DNA of 62,000 nt from Glandiceps talaboti (GCF_964340395.1 NC_135553.1:9872501-9934500), one strand, 5' to 3'. Numbered from the stretch's first letter, positions 44,574 through 57,341 are shown. Notes: generated by a model from the sequence alone, not told the origin. Numbers and translations are program-made.

Positions 44574-44615
44574 TAGTATTGGTTTCTGCATGGTTGTATC
44601 AAACAGAGTCAGTGA
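44574..44615 (+). repeat. Dispersed repeat with TGGTTGTATCAAACAGAG core (copy b)
   Basis: ATTGGTTTCTGCATGGTTGT then ATCAAACAGAGTCAGTGAA; compare 26870-26940. Confidence 0.6.
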
Positions 44616-45171
44616 ACAGCTACCTGAAACACATTATATTTTCTAGTTGGAGAATCATCTTTTCATGAGTTCTCAACCAAATTTTAAGCCTACCTTTTCA
44701 CAGTGTCCTAAAAATGTTGTCTAAAACTGTTTCAGCTTACTGACAAAACGAACGTACAGTATATAACTACATTTGAAGCATCTCGCAAACAGTTTTTAAA
44801 CGGTCTTCATTGACACGGTAATTATTTTAAAAACACTTAATAGAGATGTGCTCTTCAAAATGAAATGTCACCAGGGCGAACAAACGTTCCCTGTGTTGTC
44901 TTGACATGTTTCTGTTTGCTTGCCTAACGTCAAGTGGTGGCATGGTGTAATAAATCTTGATAGTTTGAATACACTGCCCTCTGCATGATATATCATCCGG
45001 GTACTAAGTGTCAAGCGTATGGTTCATACTACTACTATTACTAGTAATGCCATTTATGTATTAAATTCACACCACAGTGTCATTATGCCCCACCATCGAA
45101 GATTTAAAGAAATAAGCTACAGGATTTATCGTTGTGACCATGGGTAAATAGAAAAACCGGTAGATTCAGAT

Positions 45172-45173
<2 letters not shown>

Positions 45174-45218
<45 letters not shown>

Positions 45219-45263
45219 CAGACAGACAGACAGACAGACAGACAGGCAGACAGGCAGAAAGAC

Positions 45264-45294
<31 letters not shown>

Positions 45295-45391
45295 CAGACG
45301 CACACATACATACATACATACATACATACATACATACATACATACATACATACATACATACATACATACATACATACATACATACACACAC

Positions 45392-45424
<33 letters not shown>

Positions 45425-45425
45425 G
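45174..45425. repeat. Compound microsatellite (AGAC)n-(ACAT)n-(AC)n
   Basis: About 30 AGAC units with CAC interruptions, then about 20 ACAT units, then AC. The same order of motifs recurs elsewhere in the window. Confidence 0.95.
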
Positions 45426-45623
45426 GGGAGCTCAGCGTGTCATAGTGACATGAGATATGTTATATTCTAGGTTTAGATTGTTGCCTCACAGAATAGAAAC
45501 TTACACAAAAGTGGGTTTTTTTCCAAACCTCGAAATGTGTTTATGAAATATAAAATACTTGAACTGTTTTGACATAGTTTGAAATAATATCATTACATAC
45601 TAGTCGTATGCAACATAGTTGAG

Positions 45624-45962
45624 TCACGGATTACATATGGTGTCTTTCTCCATGGCAGTGTAGACAGAAAAGATTATAACAAAACACAATCCAATAATAA
45701 GGCTTCCGACACCAGAATGTCTCATTATGTAGTAAGTCGGATCGGTCCCTGAAGGCCACGAATTGCGGTTGGAAGATGAAGATGAATATCCGTCGTCTTC
45801 TGTTGAATCTGTATCATCAAAGGCATATCCAAACGCTAGAAGTAAAATTCCCCCAAAGAGGAATCCTATCATAAAAACGAGCAACCAGCAGAAAACCCAG
45901 CCTTGTGGAGTGCTCTCACGGTAAGGTCTGTTTCGGTAATCACGAGACGAATAATACGGCAT
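45624..45962 (-). CDS. Small two-helix membrane protein, 112 residues
   Basis: ATG at 45962, stop TGA at 45624. The N terminus is short and Arg/Tyr-rich (residues 1-20). Helix 1 is about residues 21-48 (GWVFCWLLVFMIGFLFGGIL, then LLAFGYAF). A Ser/Asp/Glu-rich, probably disordered loop follows, then helix 2 at about 81-103 (SGVGSLIIGLCFVIIFSVYT) and a short tail ending TICNP. An in-frame TAA lies two codons upstream of the ATG, and a TTTTGCAG acceptor sits ~20 bases before it. The leader is therefore probably spliced and the coding exon complete. No signal peptide or catalytic motif. A TMEM-type protein is likely, but I cannot name the family. Confidence 0.75.
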   Translation of the reverse strand: MPYYSSRDYRNRPYRESTPQGWVFCWLLVFMIGFLFGGILLLAFGYAFDDTDSTEDDGYSSSSSNRNSWPSGTDPTYYIMRHSGVGSLIIGLCFVIIFSVYTAMEKDTICNP

Positions 45963-46049
45963 GATGCTTTACTTCAACTTCCTGCAAAATACAAAAGTCA
46001 TACTACAGGAAAATGGAATATTTCACATGTTGCAACATGAGGGTGACCT

Positions 46050-46464
46050 TATTTTTTCTGTTTCTCATCACTTTTTTTCAAAGCAACTATGGGTCGATTT
46101 TTAAAAAATTAGTATGAAAAAATCATCTTCTTCATATTTCTCTGCCTCTCCTTTTTCTCCTCTCTATCTTCTTTTTATTGGATTCATAGGCCCTTTCCCA
46201 TCTTCCCTACACAATTGGCATTGCTTCTTCTCTAAAACCCTTCCCCCTACTTTAATAACTTCCTTCATCTGTTCGTGAACAAGCGTCGTCGCCGCCACGA
46301 CTGAAGATAGCGTCGACAGTCCAAACACTTATTTATTCTTGCCAGAAAGGGCGCTGTTCCGCAAAATATTAGGGTTGGGCGAAAATAAAATAAAATACAA
46401 ATTTTATTTTGATGTTTGAGCTAAAAATTTGGGTAGGTCGGGTAATGAGAAACAGGAAAAAATA
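46050..46464. mobile_element. 415-bp TIR element
   Basis: Ends TATTTTTTC(C)TGTTTCTCAT are inverted at the two borders, over ~22 bases with one indel. The interior is noncoding and contains CGTCGTCGCCGCC and AGGGCGCTGTTCCGC. No target duplication found. It starts ~90 bases upstream of the 112-residue gene's start codon, so it is in that gene's leader or promoter region. Confidence 0.6.
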
Positions 46465-47275
46465 TGGCCACTCTTAGTATCTGAACAGAGACTATCTATT
46501 CACTCAGACGCTTTGGAATACAAGCCTTTCTACCCACCGTGCAACGAACGAGGCTCGTCATACACGGTGTGCATGTGGGACATTATATTACCAGCAGGAA
46601 AATTGTTCCACAGAATCATTAAGTCCCAGTCCGAGGGCCTAAGAAAGCTTTCCTCTAAAATAATTGTTTTGAACAGAAACCCCAAATACGATGTCAAAAC
46701 TAATCTACCACTTGTCGAGTTTGCAAACTGAATGTAGGTATAACTGATATGAACGGTCGTGTCAACTAGCACTAATATTACATGTATTGAAATTGTGCCC
46801 AAGTACTATCGACGGACAAAGTCGCCTAAAAGGTTAAATCTTCATCCTGTTTCATATTGTCTGTATTTAACCTGCCACTGTCAAATATTTGGCTTCAGAG
46901 TTGGGCAAGGTTTACAAAGGGTGTGGCACTTTTCTTCTTCATGTGATTGCTCAAACACGGTTGGTTCTCTTTTTAAAAAGCAGGGAACAAAGAGAACCTA
47001 GAACGTTCACACTCTTTTAATACACACATTGTAATAAGGTTACAAATAAGGTCACGCATGCTAGTTCCTATTAAACGCCCATCAGATACCATACAGTTTA
47101 CTCTCAAACCAAGTAATATTATATTAATTAATTATATAGCTTTTAAAAAATCTGTCAATGTTTCATCGGCCATTATTCTAGTAAACGTATAAATGTAAAG
47201 CATCGATACTATGCCATACTAACTACTGTCTGAAATGTGAACTCGTGCATCGCACATATCGAGAATTTCACTCCT

Positions 47276-47467
47276 ATGGAAGTACGTGGAATATCGAGAG
47301 AAAATTATCTCGCAATGTTTGCTACCCTGTACGTCTCTTTGGTTGTTTTCATTTGCAGTGTCTTCCTTTTTTCTGTTGTCATGACTTTCGTCAGAGCTAA
47401 TAGAGAAACTGGTTTCTACATCATTACTAGTAACACAGCCAAGATCGTATCAAAGGACAATATTTAG
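47276..47467 (+). CDS. Doubtful 63-residue single-helix ORF
   Basis: The ATG at 47276 starts MEVRGISRENYLAMF, then a hydrophobic stretch (TLYVSLVVFICSVFLFSVVM) and a polar tail to TAG. AATAAA follows at 47510-47515, 43 bases past the stop, and again near 47625. No homologue recognised and no upstream promoter seen; it may be chance. Confidence 0.25.
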   Translation: MEVRGISRENYLAMFATLYVSLVVFICSVFLFSVVMTFVRANRETGFYIITSNTAKIVSKDNI

Positions 47468-49844
47468 TTAATTATTCAGATGTCTATCGTTAGATTTAGG
47501 AAATTCTTGAATAAATATGAAACTACGTGTACAACAAATGAGATACTGTAACAGTAGCCATGCACTGACATCTTTTACTGTGGAGACTTGTAACGATGAC
47601 TTGTTATACCATGTTACACAACGTGAATAAAGTGTCTCAATATATACATATATACTGTGGTATAGTAGTCTGAGAAATATTATAACGAGTGGTCCTACTT
47701 GCAGACGGAGTAAATGGGGACTTGGTTCTAAAAGGGAGAATGTGAGTATCGAGTCCAGACTTTAATACTCCGTCTCCAAACAGGACTATAACAGCTTTAT
47801 ATAACAAAGATATTTTACCTTCAATGAAGTAAGCTTACTACATACAAAAAATGTATGACACCTTTTCAGTCATAATGTTCACGATGCTGCTGGTTGCTGA
47901 CGTCTCCCTTCTGGTGTGTGAAATAAGAGTTGGGAAGTATTGTTTACGCTGACCATGATCTACTCTCTATGAGGTTACATGACGCATTTTTCGGTAAATA
48001 CTTTCCGTGCTAGCGAGAAATTGTTACTCAGTACTACTTTGTTTTTGCCATAACACTTCCGTTCATGCGCACAAGAGACCTTCACTAACTCCAGCGTGTT
48101 ATGACCTTATAATGATCTCCATAGCAATAATGGTAGACTGTCGACAGTCGTTCGTGCCTTTTGTTCGTTCATTTTTGTAGCTGGCTGGGGGGGGGGGTGA
48201 ATTTGGTGCGTACCGGGACTGCCCCCCCCCCCTTCGTCGACAAGTGACCGGCCCGTAAATACGAGACCAAAGTTAGGACGTTAAATCAAGTTTGTACGTA
48301 TGAAAGTGATAACACACTAGGGTTTTGTTCGCTTAAAATTGACGATAAGTGTGAAACACTATTACCTGTGTTGTGCTATTTTAATACCACTTTTTTACAT
48401 GGTTGTGCCGTGCGATAAAAATAACAAGATCATCCAATTCAAATTTAAACTACGACTCTGTGTTCTTCTTCCACTCTTGAATTATAACTGTAAAGACCGT
48501 TCAAAAGACAAACAACAACACACTTTCATCAAGACCTGTATGAAGTATTTCTCTTATAGATTTATTAGTATCCCAGTCTCTTTATAATGTCGAAAATTTA
48601 ACTCCTTTAGCGTTACGACCTCTGTAATCCATCTGATCTCTACCAAGCTGATGAACATTTTAGTCATTATGCACGTGAATATAGTTCTTTCCAAAGGCCC
48701 AGGTGTACTATAAGTTTACAGGATGTAATGTAACACACAATGAGTCACATACTATGACTTTGCAATGTCCACAGCGGAACACCAAAATGTGTTGCATTTC
48801 ATGAAAAAAAAGTCGTAGTCAATAACTGTAGAAAGTTCATTTTATTCGAACGCAATGTATACGTACATATGTACATACTATCAAACACTTTAAGGCTATA
48901 TTCGGTAGACGAAAGGTAAACTTAAGACGTGTCTGCGGCAATATTTGCAATAGTGTATTTCAAAACAAAAACACAATTCGTAATAAGTAGTAATCCTATA
49001 GTATATTATACAATGTTTTTACAACAAATGCCAAGTCGAAGGTCAGAGTTCAAAGTTAAAAGAGGTAGTTAGTCACGAAAAAAGTCACCCCTCAGTGTAT
49101 ATATATATACATACGTGTACACTCATTAAAATTTGCTGTAAAACCTCCATAATTGTACGTTTAGAAAATTGGTGACGTCATATACAACGTCACTTAACTT
49201 CAAACCGTGACGTCATATTTTCTGTGTAAAAGCACGAATTTGATGAGTAACACGTCTTGACAAGATGTTGTGTGTCAACTCAAATACATTAATGCATTAC
49301 TATTGAATCACTTTTTACAATATGTATTTTAAAAGATCTTTCAAAATTTTCAAATTTAGTAAGACTGTCTAAATCCCGATGAAAAGACTATTATGTAAGA
49401 ATACCTGACATGATACAGAGAATTTTATGTGTGAAAATGTCATGTGACAAGTATATGGGTCCCTCATGAACTGTTTAGCGCGAAAAAAAATGAAGTGGAG
49501 TATTAAATCTTCATTAAAACACTGTTTTCAACAATTTAAAACAAAAAGTCCCTTGAAGTAAAACCATTTTCTGACCGCAGGGGGCGGGCTTCAGATACAT
49601 TTATCTCGATCTTGGGACGATATATACCTTGGTAAGTCAAAATACGTACACACGAACACACCAAACTATTGTTGTTTTTTTCATCAATTATGCAGTATCT
49701 GTTCAAATGTATTAAGTAGGATCAGTCAACAATGAGCTATAGAGCAAATGCAATTTTTTTTTCTCCTAGATATTAATAATGGGAGGAAACGTGGAAATGT
49801 TAAGACCACAGCTCCCCTTTCGGTGGTTTTTATGTCTTTACTTA

Positions 49845-50405
49845 TTAATATTTTACTGGTGTCATGTCGGTCTGAGATCCTTGCGTTTTATTTTCACCAT
49901 CAAATCCTTCGTTCTTATGCCATCCTTTCTCCAGTTGTCCATCCGTCACGGCGTGTACCTTGGTCTTTTGTCCTACATCTTTCGTCACCATTTCCTGTCC
50001 TTCATTTCCATCATCGTCACCATAGTCACAGGCAAGGCAGTGACCACGCTTGTAAAGCATCCTGTAAATGACTATGACAAGCGACAGCTCAGCTATCTGG
50101 ATAGGGCCGTAGAGGGATGAGATGACCAACATCCGGGCTCTCTGTGGACCAGCTGGAAACGATGTGTTGATGACGCTGAGGGCAAGCGCGATATTCTGGC
50201 AACCTGTTTCTATACCAACGGTGCGTCTCTTTGAGCATGGAAGGCGTATGATAGTGGAAGTGATGAAACCTAGTGATGCTGCGAACATCGGGAGGAAAAG
50301 TGCTATCAGCCAGATGTACCAAGATGATGTGAATGCATCGGGTTTGATATAGGCACGAAGAATGATACTAATGACAATACCGATTGTTCCGATCAAGGCA
50401 CACAC
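49845..50405 (-). CDS. SLC10 last exon
   Basis: Acceptor TTTACAG|GTG; 186 residues then TAA. Carries VCALIGTIGIVISIILRAYI, the WYIWLIALFLPMFAASLGF helix, RTVGIETGCQNIALALS and LYGPIQIAELSLVIVIYRML, then an acidic/basic tail ending TPVKY. Confidence 0.92.
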   Translation of the reverse strand: MCALIGTIGIVISIILRAYIKPDAFTSSWYIWLIALFLPMFAASLGFITSTIIRLPCSKRRTVGIETGCQNIALALSVINTSFPAGPQRARMLVISSLYGPIQIAELSLVIVIYRMLYKRGHCLACDYGDDDGNEGQEMVTKDVGQKTKVHAVTDGQLEKGWHKNEGFDGENKTQGSQTDMTPVKY

Positions 50406-53400
50406 CTGTAAAGACACAAATAAACAAATAAAAACATTATCTAGTGTACACCAAATACAAAATGTAATGGGTTTTTGGCAATACAATAATGTAGGTTGAA
50501 CATCTTACATCTATAGCGTCATGCTGGTCAAAGATGGGACGGTAGCAGACATATCTGACGTATCCAAACTGGAAATTAAAATTGTTAATGTTAAGATTCC
50601 TAACGCCACCTTCTGAGATTTTTTCCATTGCTTAAAAGTGAGATGAGAGCTCATAATTATATAACTTTCAATCTAATTTGTAACAGCTTGGTAAGGTGGA
50701 TACACACACGCATGCAATATCTATATACTGACCCCTTTCGGACAAACAAGTGCAAAAAAAACCATGAAGATGTAAAACAAGTATTTTTCACTTACGTTTG
50801 TTATTTTGTTGATATATTTTGGTAATTTATAGCGTAGAAGTAAGCCAAAGGCAGCTGGTACAAGTAATATTAACAATGTGACAGTTACGATCAGATATGG
50901 AACTGTGAAGTTGGCACCTGAGGTCCACGAACGTCCGTATAGAAACAGGCACAGTGGCATTGCACCCACAGCCAGAATGGTAGAACATGTTGTTAAACAT
51001 ACACTGAAAGAAAACAGTTTGTAGAAATTGAAATTTTCTCCTTTTATTTTTAAAAAACAATCATTTTTTCTTGCATTACGTGTTTTATTTGTGTTACATA
51101 TATTTGTACTTGGAAGGTATGAATGTTTTGGGCCTCTGTGGGTCACAGTAACATGTGAGTTTGAATAGCGCCAGCAACGTCTGACTGTGGCGATACATCA
51201 CCATTTAGTGTAGTGTGGTATAACATGTTCGCTGTCCCCCTATCATCTTCTACAAGAAGGGGTCGGTGACCTATTGAACGAGCATCGGGAGGGTTTTTGT
51301 TGACGGAAGAGACCCCGGACCCGTCTCTTCGAAGACGCGTTGCGGTCCTCGTAGCATATATACAGAACTAGCAGTACATGTATAAGGTTTAGCGAGTTGT
51401 ATCTGCATGGATCCCAACCCGTCATTCAAATATCGTGTCGATCTATACGACTGCTAGAGTTACAACTTGCCGAAGAATATTGGTGGTATGTGGAATGTGT
51501 GATATAGTTACATGTCAAATTCGGATTATTTTGTTACCACCTTGTCTAAAATATACACTGCAAGGAATAGATCGAAGTCTTTAAAGGTATGAACTTATTT
51601 GAGTTCACTAAATGGTTTACCAACATAAAGAGGCAAGGGTGCATGTATGCATTATTGTACTAGTACTCCAGTGAGTGCATATATATATCATTCCTGTGGT
51701 TCTCTTTCTATCCAAAAGATTAAATGGGCAAGTCGATGTCATCGGTTGTCTACAGATAATAGCGTGTGATTTTCTTTTCGCGTCTAAAGCACAGACAGTG
51801 TCCTTCGCATGCTGGTATATTTGATTTTACTTCGAAGTGTTTTTGTATAGCAACTGTACCACAATTTAACGTGTCAGGCTTCCAACACATTGACAATGTT
51901 TTCAATGCCCAGATTTTGAAGACTCGGTGTTTCTATTTCGGCCTGTGACACTCAAGAGTTTATTATAGTAAATGTCCACCGTTATTCGCCGCTTTCTTGT
52001 AATCTGTGGTAGATTTAGAGAGAGTGGGAAAAGATGAAGACAAAAAAGGTACACTCGAGGTGTTCAAATTCTATATCAAAGTGACACAAGCGGAGTTTGC
52101 CTGTAAGGTTATCTACTACTATTTAAGTTGAACACACTTACAGATGCACAATTTTTTGACGCGTTTGTTGATTTGAATAGAGGAAAAATTTCACTTCCTT
52201 AACGTACGATGCTCACGTCGTATAGCTATATACTGTATGTGTATAATGCTTTTAAGAGAAGGAAAACAATGTTTAGATAAATATCACCATAGGTGTACAT
52301 ATGTTCTTTGTATTTTTCTTCTATATTTACATACTGTATGTAAGTTTATAGATGTTCTGTTTGCTTAATTTCTTTTGGAAAACGGTGACTTATACGACAG
52401 TCCGAAGGGCTGGGCAATTATATATCTTTCCATATATTCATTGTAATTTATTTTTAAAACTGCATGTCACTATAATAAACTACTACTAGACAGACTAGAC
52501 TAGACTATAGGAAATCCCTACTATACAGTCAACATTTGTAATGTCATAGAATTTAGACATGTATCGACATTAACAATACTGTAACACTTGAAAGGGTTTT
52601 ATGTAAGTATTTTTTACTTATGACAAAGGCCTTAAACTGAATTTGTGCCACTTTCAAAATCATCTCCTGACATTGTAAGTACAGTCGACGGCATAATAAT
52701 CTAATATACATATAATAATTTATGTTATCGAATCGTTTTTAGCATGCCTAAAATGTAAGGTTTAAGTTTTATCAACAGGAAGTGGTCGATATCTACACTT
52801 CAGTTCAAAAAACACCCGGGCCGTAAAACGTATAAATTGAGTGGTCCCTTCAGACAGAAAATCTTCACGATAACATATGTGACACGAGTTTTATTATATA
52901 TCGCAGTGACGACTTCGGGGTGTCGAACGTGGGGCTATGGTTGATGTGAGAAATAAAAGTTTCAACATAATCAATCAGCCCCTGAATTTACTGTTGGGTC
53001 GTCTTCTTATTGTCGACCTAGGCCTGCTGTAAGTATAACTTAAGGTGGCAATTTCAACGATAATTGGCCTCAAGAGGTCCTTCACTGAGGAGGAATTTTA
53101 TTAACCACCGGGATTCTGCGCGAGTGATTTAAATTCATTTGCGACGATTAAAAGACGTTGAATTATAGATCCTATATGTCATAATTTCTCGTTTGAAGCA
53201 AACTGTCAATTTCTTGCACGTTAAGTTAGTACTAAAAATTAACAACGAGCTAACAACTTGTCTCGAGTGATTTTTCTAGAAATTACCAGCGCCACGAAAG
53301 GAAGCCACAGCGCCACGAAATTTAAGAAAGCTATATCCCTCTCCCTTGATGTACGATTGTGCGGGGAAAATGTTTCCATGGGCAACGGTTTGATTCACCG

Positions 53401-54540
53401 AGGAAGGGGTTCATCAGTTTGGTCCTTAAAAGGCCCAACTTTTATGCACTTTCCAAAGTTACAGGGACCACGGAAGAAACCTGAGTGACTGAAGAAACCA
53501 CCTGTTGTACGCAGTATTGTATTGTTGTTATGATGTCCTTGATGTAAATAAGTCAAGGCCAATTAACTACAAAAGTACAGTCACACAAACTATTTTGCTT
53601 TTGCGGACGGACAAAACATAAAGCAACCCGCATTTTTTTTTCAGTGATTGAATTCGTATCAGAGACTAGAACACAGAGATTCATCAAGTAGCAACAACAC
53701 TCAAAACTATATTAATTACAATGAAAGTTTGTAAACACTTTTCAGAGTAGGTATTCGACTTCAAATTTATGGGTTTTGGAGACATTTCATATTCTCAAGG
53801 TTAGGATTTGTACAATGTACATATGAATCTTAATCGATAAACAATTCTGAGTCAGTAAAGAATACGTATACATCGATAAAATTACAGTGCTGTCTTGGAA
53901 GAAACCAATGATTAAATTTTACTTCAGGTTGGACATTTTTTTTAATTTCTATAAAATTTTGAATGCAGTATAGAGATACTAGAATCAAATTAAACGCAGA
54001 TAACTAACGAAAATTAACTTATTGTTCGATGAGGTTATGAAATTTGCGATTTCTCATTTTTTTAAGAGATCCATATGAAAAACAAAGCACAAAGTGTATT
54101 CGATTGTTTTGTCAACTTGGGCATGCATGTTTCACGTGAAGAAAAATATATACTATTCGAGAGCATTACCTTAGAGTGACGTTACCTCTAGCGTAGTAAG
54201 CAAAGACATTGGAAAGACTGCCACCGGGTGATGAACATTGTACGATCAACCCAATGGCGAACTCAGCTGGAAGGTTTGCTGCGTGGGCTAAACCAAACCC
54301 TAATAACGGCATGATGATGAACTGTGACAACCAACAGATCAAAATTGCCCACGGTCGTCGTAGACTTTTCTTCAATTCTGGAACTTCAGTCTGACCCCCC
54401 ATTCCGATCATTATGAGCACCATGATGACGTATATCATGTATTGATCAACTTTCTGTAAGGTAAGGAGATGAGGAGCTAGCTGCTCCATCACAGTTGAGT
54501 TGGTGTCCGCTGTCGACATCATTTCAGTAGTCGTTGCCAT
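49845..54540 (-). CDS. SLC10-family sodium-coupled bile-acid/steroid transporter, 379 residues
   Basis: Coding exons, in transcript order: 54170-54540, 50796-51003, 49845-50405, all GT-AG, giving 379 residues. Exon 1 holds an N-glycosylation-type N terminus (NST), helices 1-3 and the family signature CSSPGGSLSN. Exon 2 holds VCLTTCSTILAVGAMPL and the next helix. The last exon holds three or four helices and the ETGCQN motif that follows the RTV segment, then a hydrophilic ~50-residue tail. SLC10 proteins (NTCP, ASBT, SOAT) cotransport sodium with bile acids or sulphated steroids across the plasma membrane. The substrate cannot be read from sequence. A tail longer than usual explains the length over ~350. 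A 60-nt candidate exon in phase lies between exons 2 and 3. Confidence 0.92.
50509..50568 (-). CDS. SLC10 candidate 60-nt cassette exon
   Basis: AATTTCCAG|TTT ... GAT|GTAAGA, phase 0 on both sides, no stop; codes FGYVRYVCYRPIFDQHDAID. Family alignment joins exon 2 directly to the last exon (KYINKITN|VCALIGTIG), so this would add 20 residues at a cytosolic or extracellular loop before a helix. It may be an alternative exon or a chance pseudo-exon. Confidence 0.35.
50796..51003 (-). CDS. SLC10 exon 2
   Basis: 208 nt, acceptor TCTTTCAG, donor AAC|GTAAGT in phase 0. Two membrane helices: TTCSTILAVGAMPLCLFLYG and PYLIVTVTLLILLVPAAFGL. Confidence 0.92.
51004..54169 (-). other. SLC10 intron 1
   Basis: A 3.2-kb intron. 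AT-rich with no long microsatellite and no recognisable transposon, unlike the rest of the window. A small 60-codon frame at 51243-51425 has no support. Confidence 0.7.
54170..54540 (-). CDS. SLC10 exon 1
   Basis: 123 codons plus two bases; donor CTAAG|GTAATG. Contains MIYVIMVLIMIGMG (helix 1), the RRPWAILICWLSQFIIMPLL helix and QCSSPGGSLSNVFAYYARGN, the sodium-site region of the family. Confidence 0.92.
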
Positions 54541-54591
54541 CTTGGAAGAAGTTGAGTTGTGATCTGTGAGACGTTCGTACTAACTGTTCGC

Positions 54592-54626
54592 AACTGATTA
54601 TTTGGCAGTGCGGGAAAGTTTATATA
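54592..54626 (-). promoter_or_regulatory. SLC10 core promoter: TATA box and initiator
   Basis: On the minus strand TTTATATAAA at about 54618-54627 is followed ~27 bases later by TCAGTT (54592-54597), an initiator-like sequence. It lies 52-57 bases before the start codon. The spacing fits a TATA/Inr promoter with a short unspliced leader. Confidence 0.5.
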
Positions 54627-55187
54627 AATGCTTATGAAATATATATCCCAATAAAAAGACAATAAATTCTTCCACCTGCCTGTCAAATTATACATATGGA
54701 CAAAGTGCTAAATCAAAATAAACACAATAATATAGACCTTCCCCTTCATTCCGTTGGTGCTGGCAACAAAACATCCCTAACAACAACGTTCAGATATATC
54801 TTTTACATCTCTGGTGAATTCAAAAGTTGTGACTTGTCCAGGTAAATTCTATCCATGTCTAGTCAAACGTTATTCTTGTTTCAGAAGCAGAGTCCAACTT
54901 AACATGTAGTGTATATAGGATAGCCATAGATGAACACCGTGCATTTTTCTCATGAAAAGTACAGTTTAGGAACCTAAACATTATTTGAGATCACCTTCCA
55001 AACCCACCATCAAACCTCATGATCCCCAATAATACACTCTGATTGTGAGGAAACAAAAATGATTTACAGAACACTTGATATTTGCAAACATTTACATAAA
55101 AGCAATGAAAGACGTTCACATGATGACATCTCCACTGAATATACAAGACAAGGGAATTGTTATTATCCAGTACCCTTCAAACAACGT

Positions 55188-55376
55188 GTATGTACGTATG
55201 TATGTATGTATGTATGTATGTATGTATGTATGTATGTATGTATGTATGTATGTATGTATGTATGTATGTATGTATGTATGTATGTATGTATGTACGTACG
55301 TACGTACGTATGTATGTATGTATGTATGTATGTATGTATGTACGTACGTACGTATGTATGTATGTATGTATGTATG

Positions 55377-55415
<39 letters not shown>

Positions 55416-55470
55416 ATGTATGTATGTATGTATGTACGTACGTACGTACGTACGTGTGTGTGTATGTATG

Positions 55471-55502
<32 letters not shown>

Positions 55503-55640
55503 TGTATGTATGTATGTATGTACGTACGTACGTACGTATGTATGTATGTATGTATGTATGTATGTACGTACGTACGTAGGTAGGTAGGTAGGTAGGTAGG
55601 TATGTATGTATGTATATACGTATGTATATATGTATGTGTG
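55188..55640. repeat. (TATG)n microsatellite with TACG and GTGT blocks
   Basis: About 450 bases: TATG blocks alternate with short TACG blocks, one (TG)n block, TAGG units and a decaying end. The TACG blocks recur, showing segmental duplication inside the array. Confidence 0.98.
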
Positions 55641-55931
55641 TTAGAGATATAAGAATAACACTTTATTTTAGTGTAACTAGAATTTAAAGAACTCCTTTCT
55701 CCGTTCATGGTAATACAAAGCGGAAAGGGGAAAATAATTTAAAGAACCTAAAACTCAAATATCTTCACTTGACAACGAATATCAACATTACTTCGTTCAT
55801 AGTCGTTGGTTGGAGATATTAAGGCACGGACAATCAAACTCTAAACAATATTTACAACCCAAATTTGTCCCTGAATTTAGGCCGCGGCCGGTTATCAACA
55901 TAGCGACCCAAATATGTCTCTTACTTGCGAC

Positions 55932-55966
55932 CATGGATCTATAACTGAGTTATATATAGATCCATG
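55932..55966. repeat. Short hairpin
   Basis: CATGGATCTATA and its exact inverse around an 11-base loop. No flanking duplication. Confidence 0.5.
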
Positions 55967-56059
55967 CTGTTGAAAAATATTGCTTGAAGGAGACTTTCAT
56001 CTAAACAATGAACATTGTATTCTCTATGCAGGCACTTTCCTTCTGAATAGTTAGTGTTC

Positions 56060-56100
56060 GCTGGTGCTGTTTGATACAAGCACTCAGAAACCAATGAGAA
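56060..56100 (-). repeat. Dispersed repeat with TATCAAACAG core (copy c, inverted)
   Basis: On the minus strand CTCATTGGTTTCTGAGTGCT then TGTATCAAACAGCACCAG, matching the copies near 26.9 and 44.6 kb. Confidence 0.55.
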
Positions 56101-56439
56101 ACCGCACATGATACACATAAGGGGGAGCCACTCCTGGAAATAGAGATATTGTCATAAACCATGTGCTCTGGAGAGTCCTGTCATGATGTTACATTATCTA
56201 CAATTACTTGCGATTTCAGAGAAGCTGATTTTGTGTCTCTATAGGTACAAACAATGTACCACAGCAAATATATCCTATAATAAATGCACAAGATCAACTT
56301 TAAATCGTAAGTAAGTGTACGTGATTTAAAATCAGGAAATGACTCTCTAGAATCCATACTTTATAAAAATGACTTCAAAAACAGAGCCAGAGAACACTAA
56401 CATGAAATGGGCCGTATCGTTGAAATGCTGTAATATAAA

Positions 56440-56796
<357 letters not shown>

Positions 56797-57117
56797 ATAG
56801 TACAGTATCAAGTAAGATACAAGTAAGATACACAGGAGCCGTTACACAGTGTTTCATGTTTTTCATTTGTATGTATTTGTGTGTGTACTTACAATCAATT
56901 TTGAATGGATAATGATGAAAACAAGCCGACAATCTACTGATCAAAGATTATATTTATGTGAAAAAAAGTATCTTATGGCAAAGCCAATGCCAGACACTCT
57001 CGCCAATCAATTTACAATGAATGACATTTGACGTCTCGAATCATTATTATGCATTCGCTTATCGCTCCTTGCCTCCGTTTCTGCAGCTTTGAAGTATCGT
57101 TGAGACCCATACTAGTT

Positions 57118-57144
57118 GATGTAGCATACTGTATATGCTACATC
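57118..57144. repeat. Short perfect hairpin
   Basis: GATGTAGCATA and its inverse around CTGTA. No target duplication. Confidence 0.5.
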
Positions 57145-57341
57145 ACTGACAAGAGGCGACATGCTATAGAGTAACACTTATGTATGTTGGCATTTTACTT
57201 GAAAGACAACCAGAGTGCTATTCGCATGCATGTGAACTGTATGGTGTTGCTTTTGCAGAATCATATACTGTATGTGCCGCCAGAACACATTTAATTGTTA
57301 ATAGCGTAACTAGTGTACATTCACTTGCAGTCTTGTCTTTA

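Larger units (their letters stand above)
45963..49844. other. Region between the two membrane-protein genes
   Basis: Holds a TIR element at 46050-46464, a doubtful small ORF at 47276-47467, G/C homopolymers at ~48187 and ~48223, a possible DR1-like AGGTCAgAGTTCA near 49042, and AT-rich sequence. An AATAAA on the minus strand at 48841-48846 could serve the SLC10 gene but is 1 kb past its stop. Confidence 0.45.

Noticed and set aside
55059-55708. Long frames coding YVCM- or THIH-type repeats in microsatellites
   Set aside because: Artefacts of 4- and 2-base repeats; the same holds at 11.8, 19.3, 37.5, 45.2, 56.5 and 57.4 kb and in the 61.5-kb pentanucleotide array.
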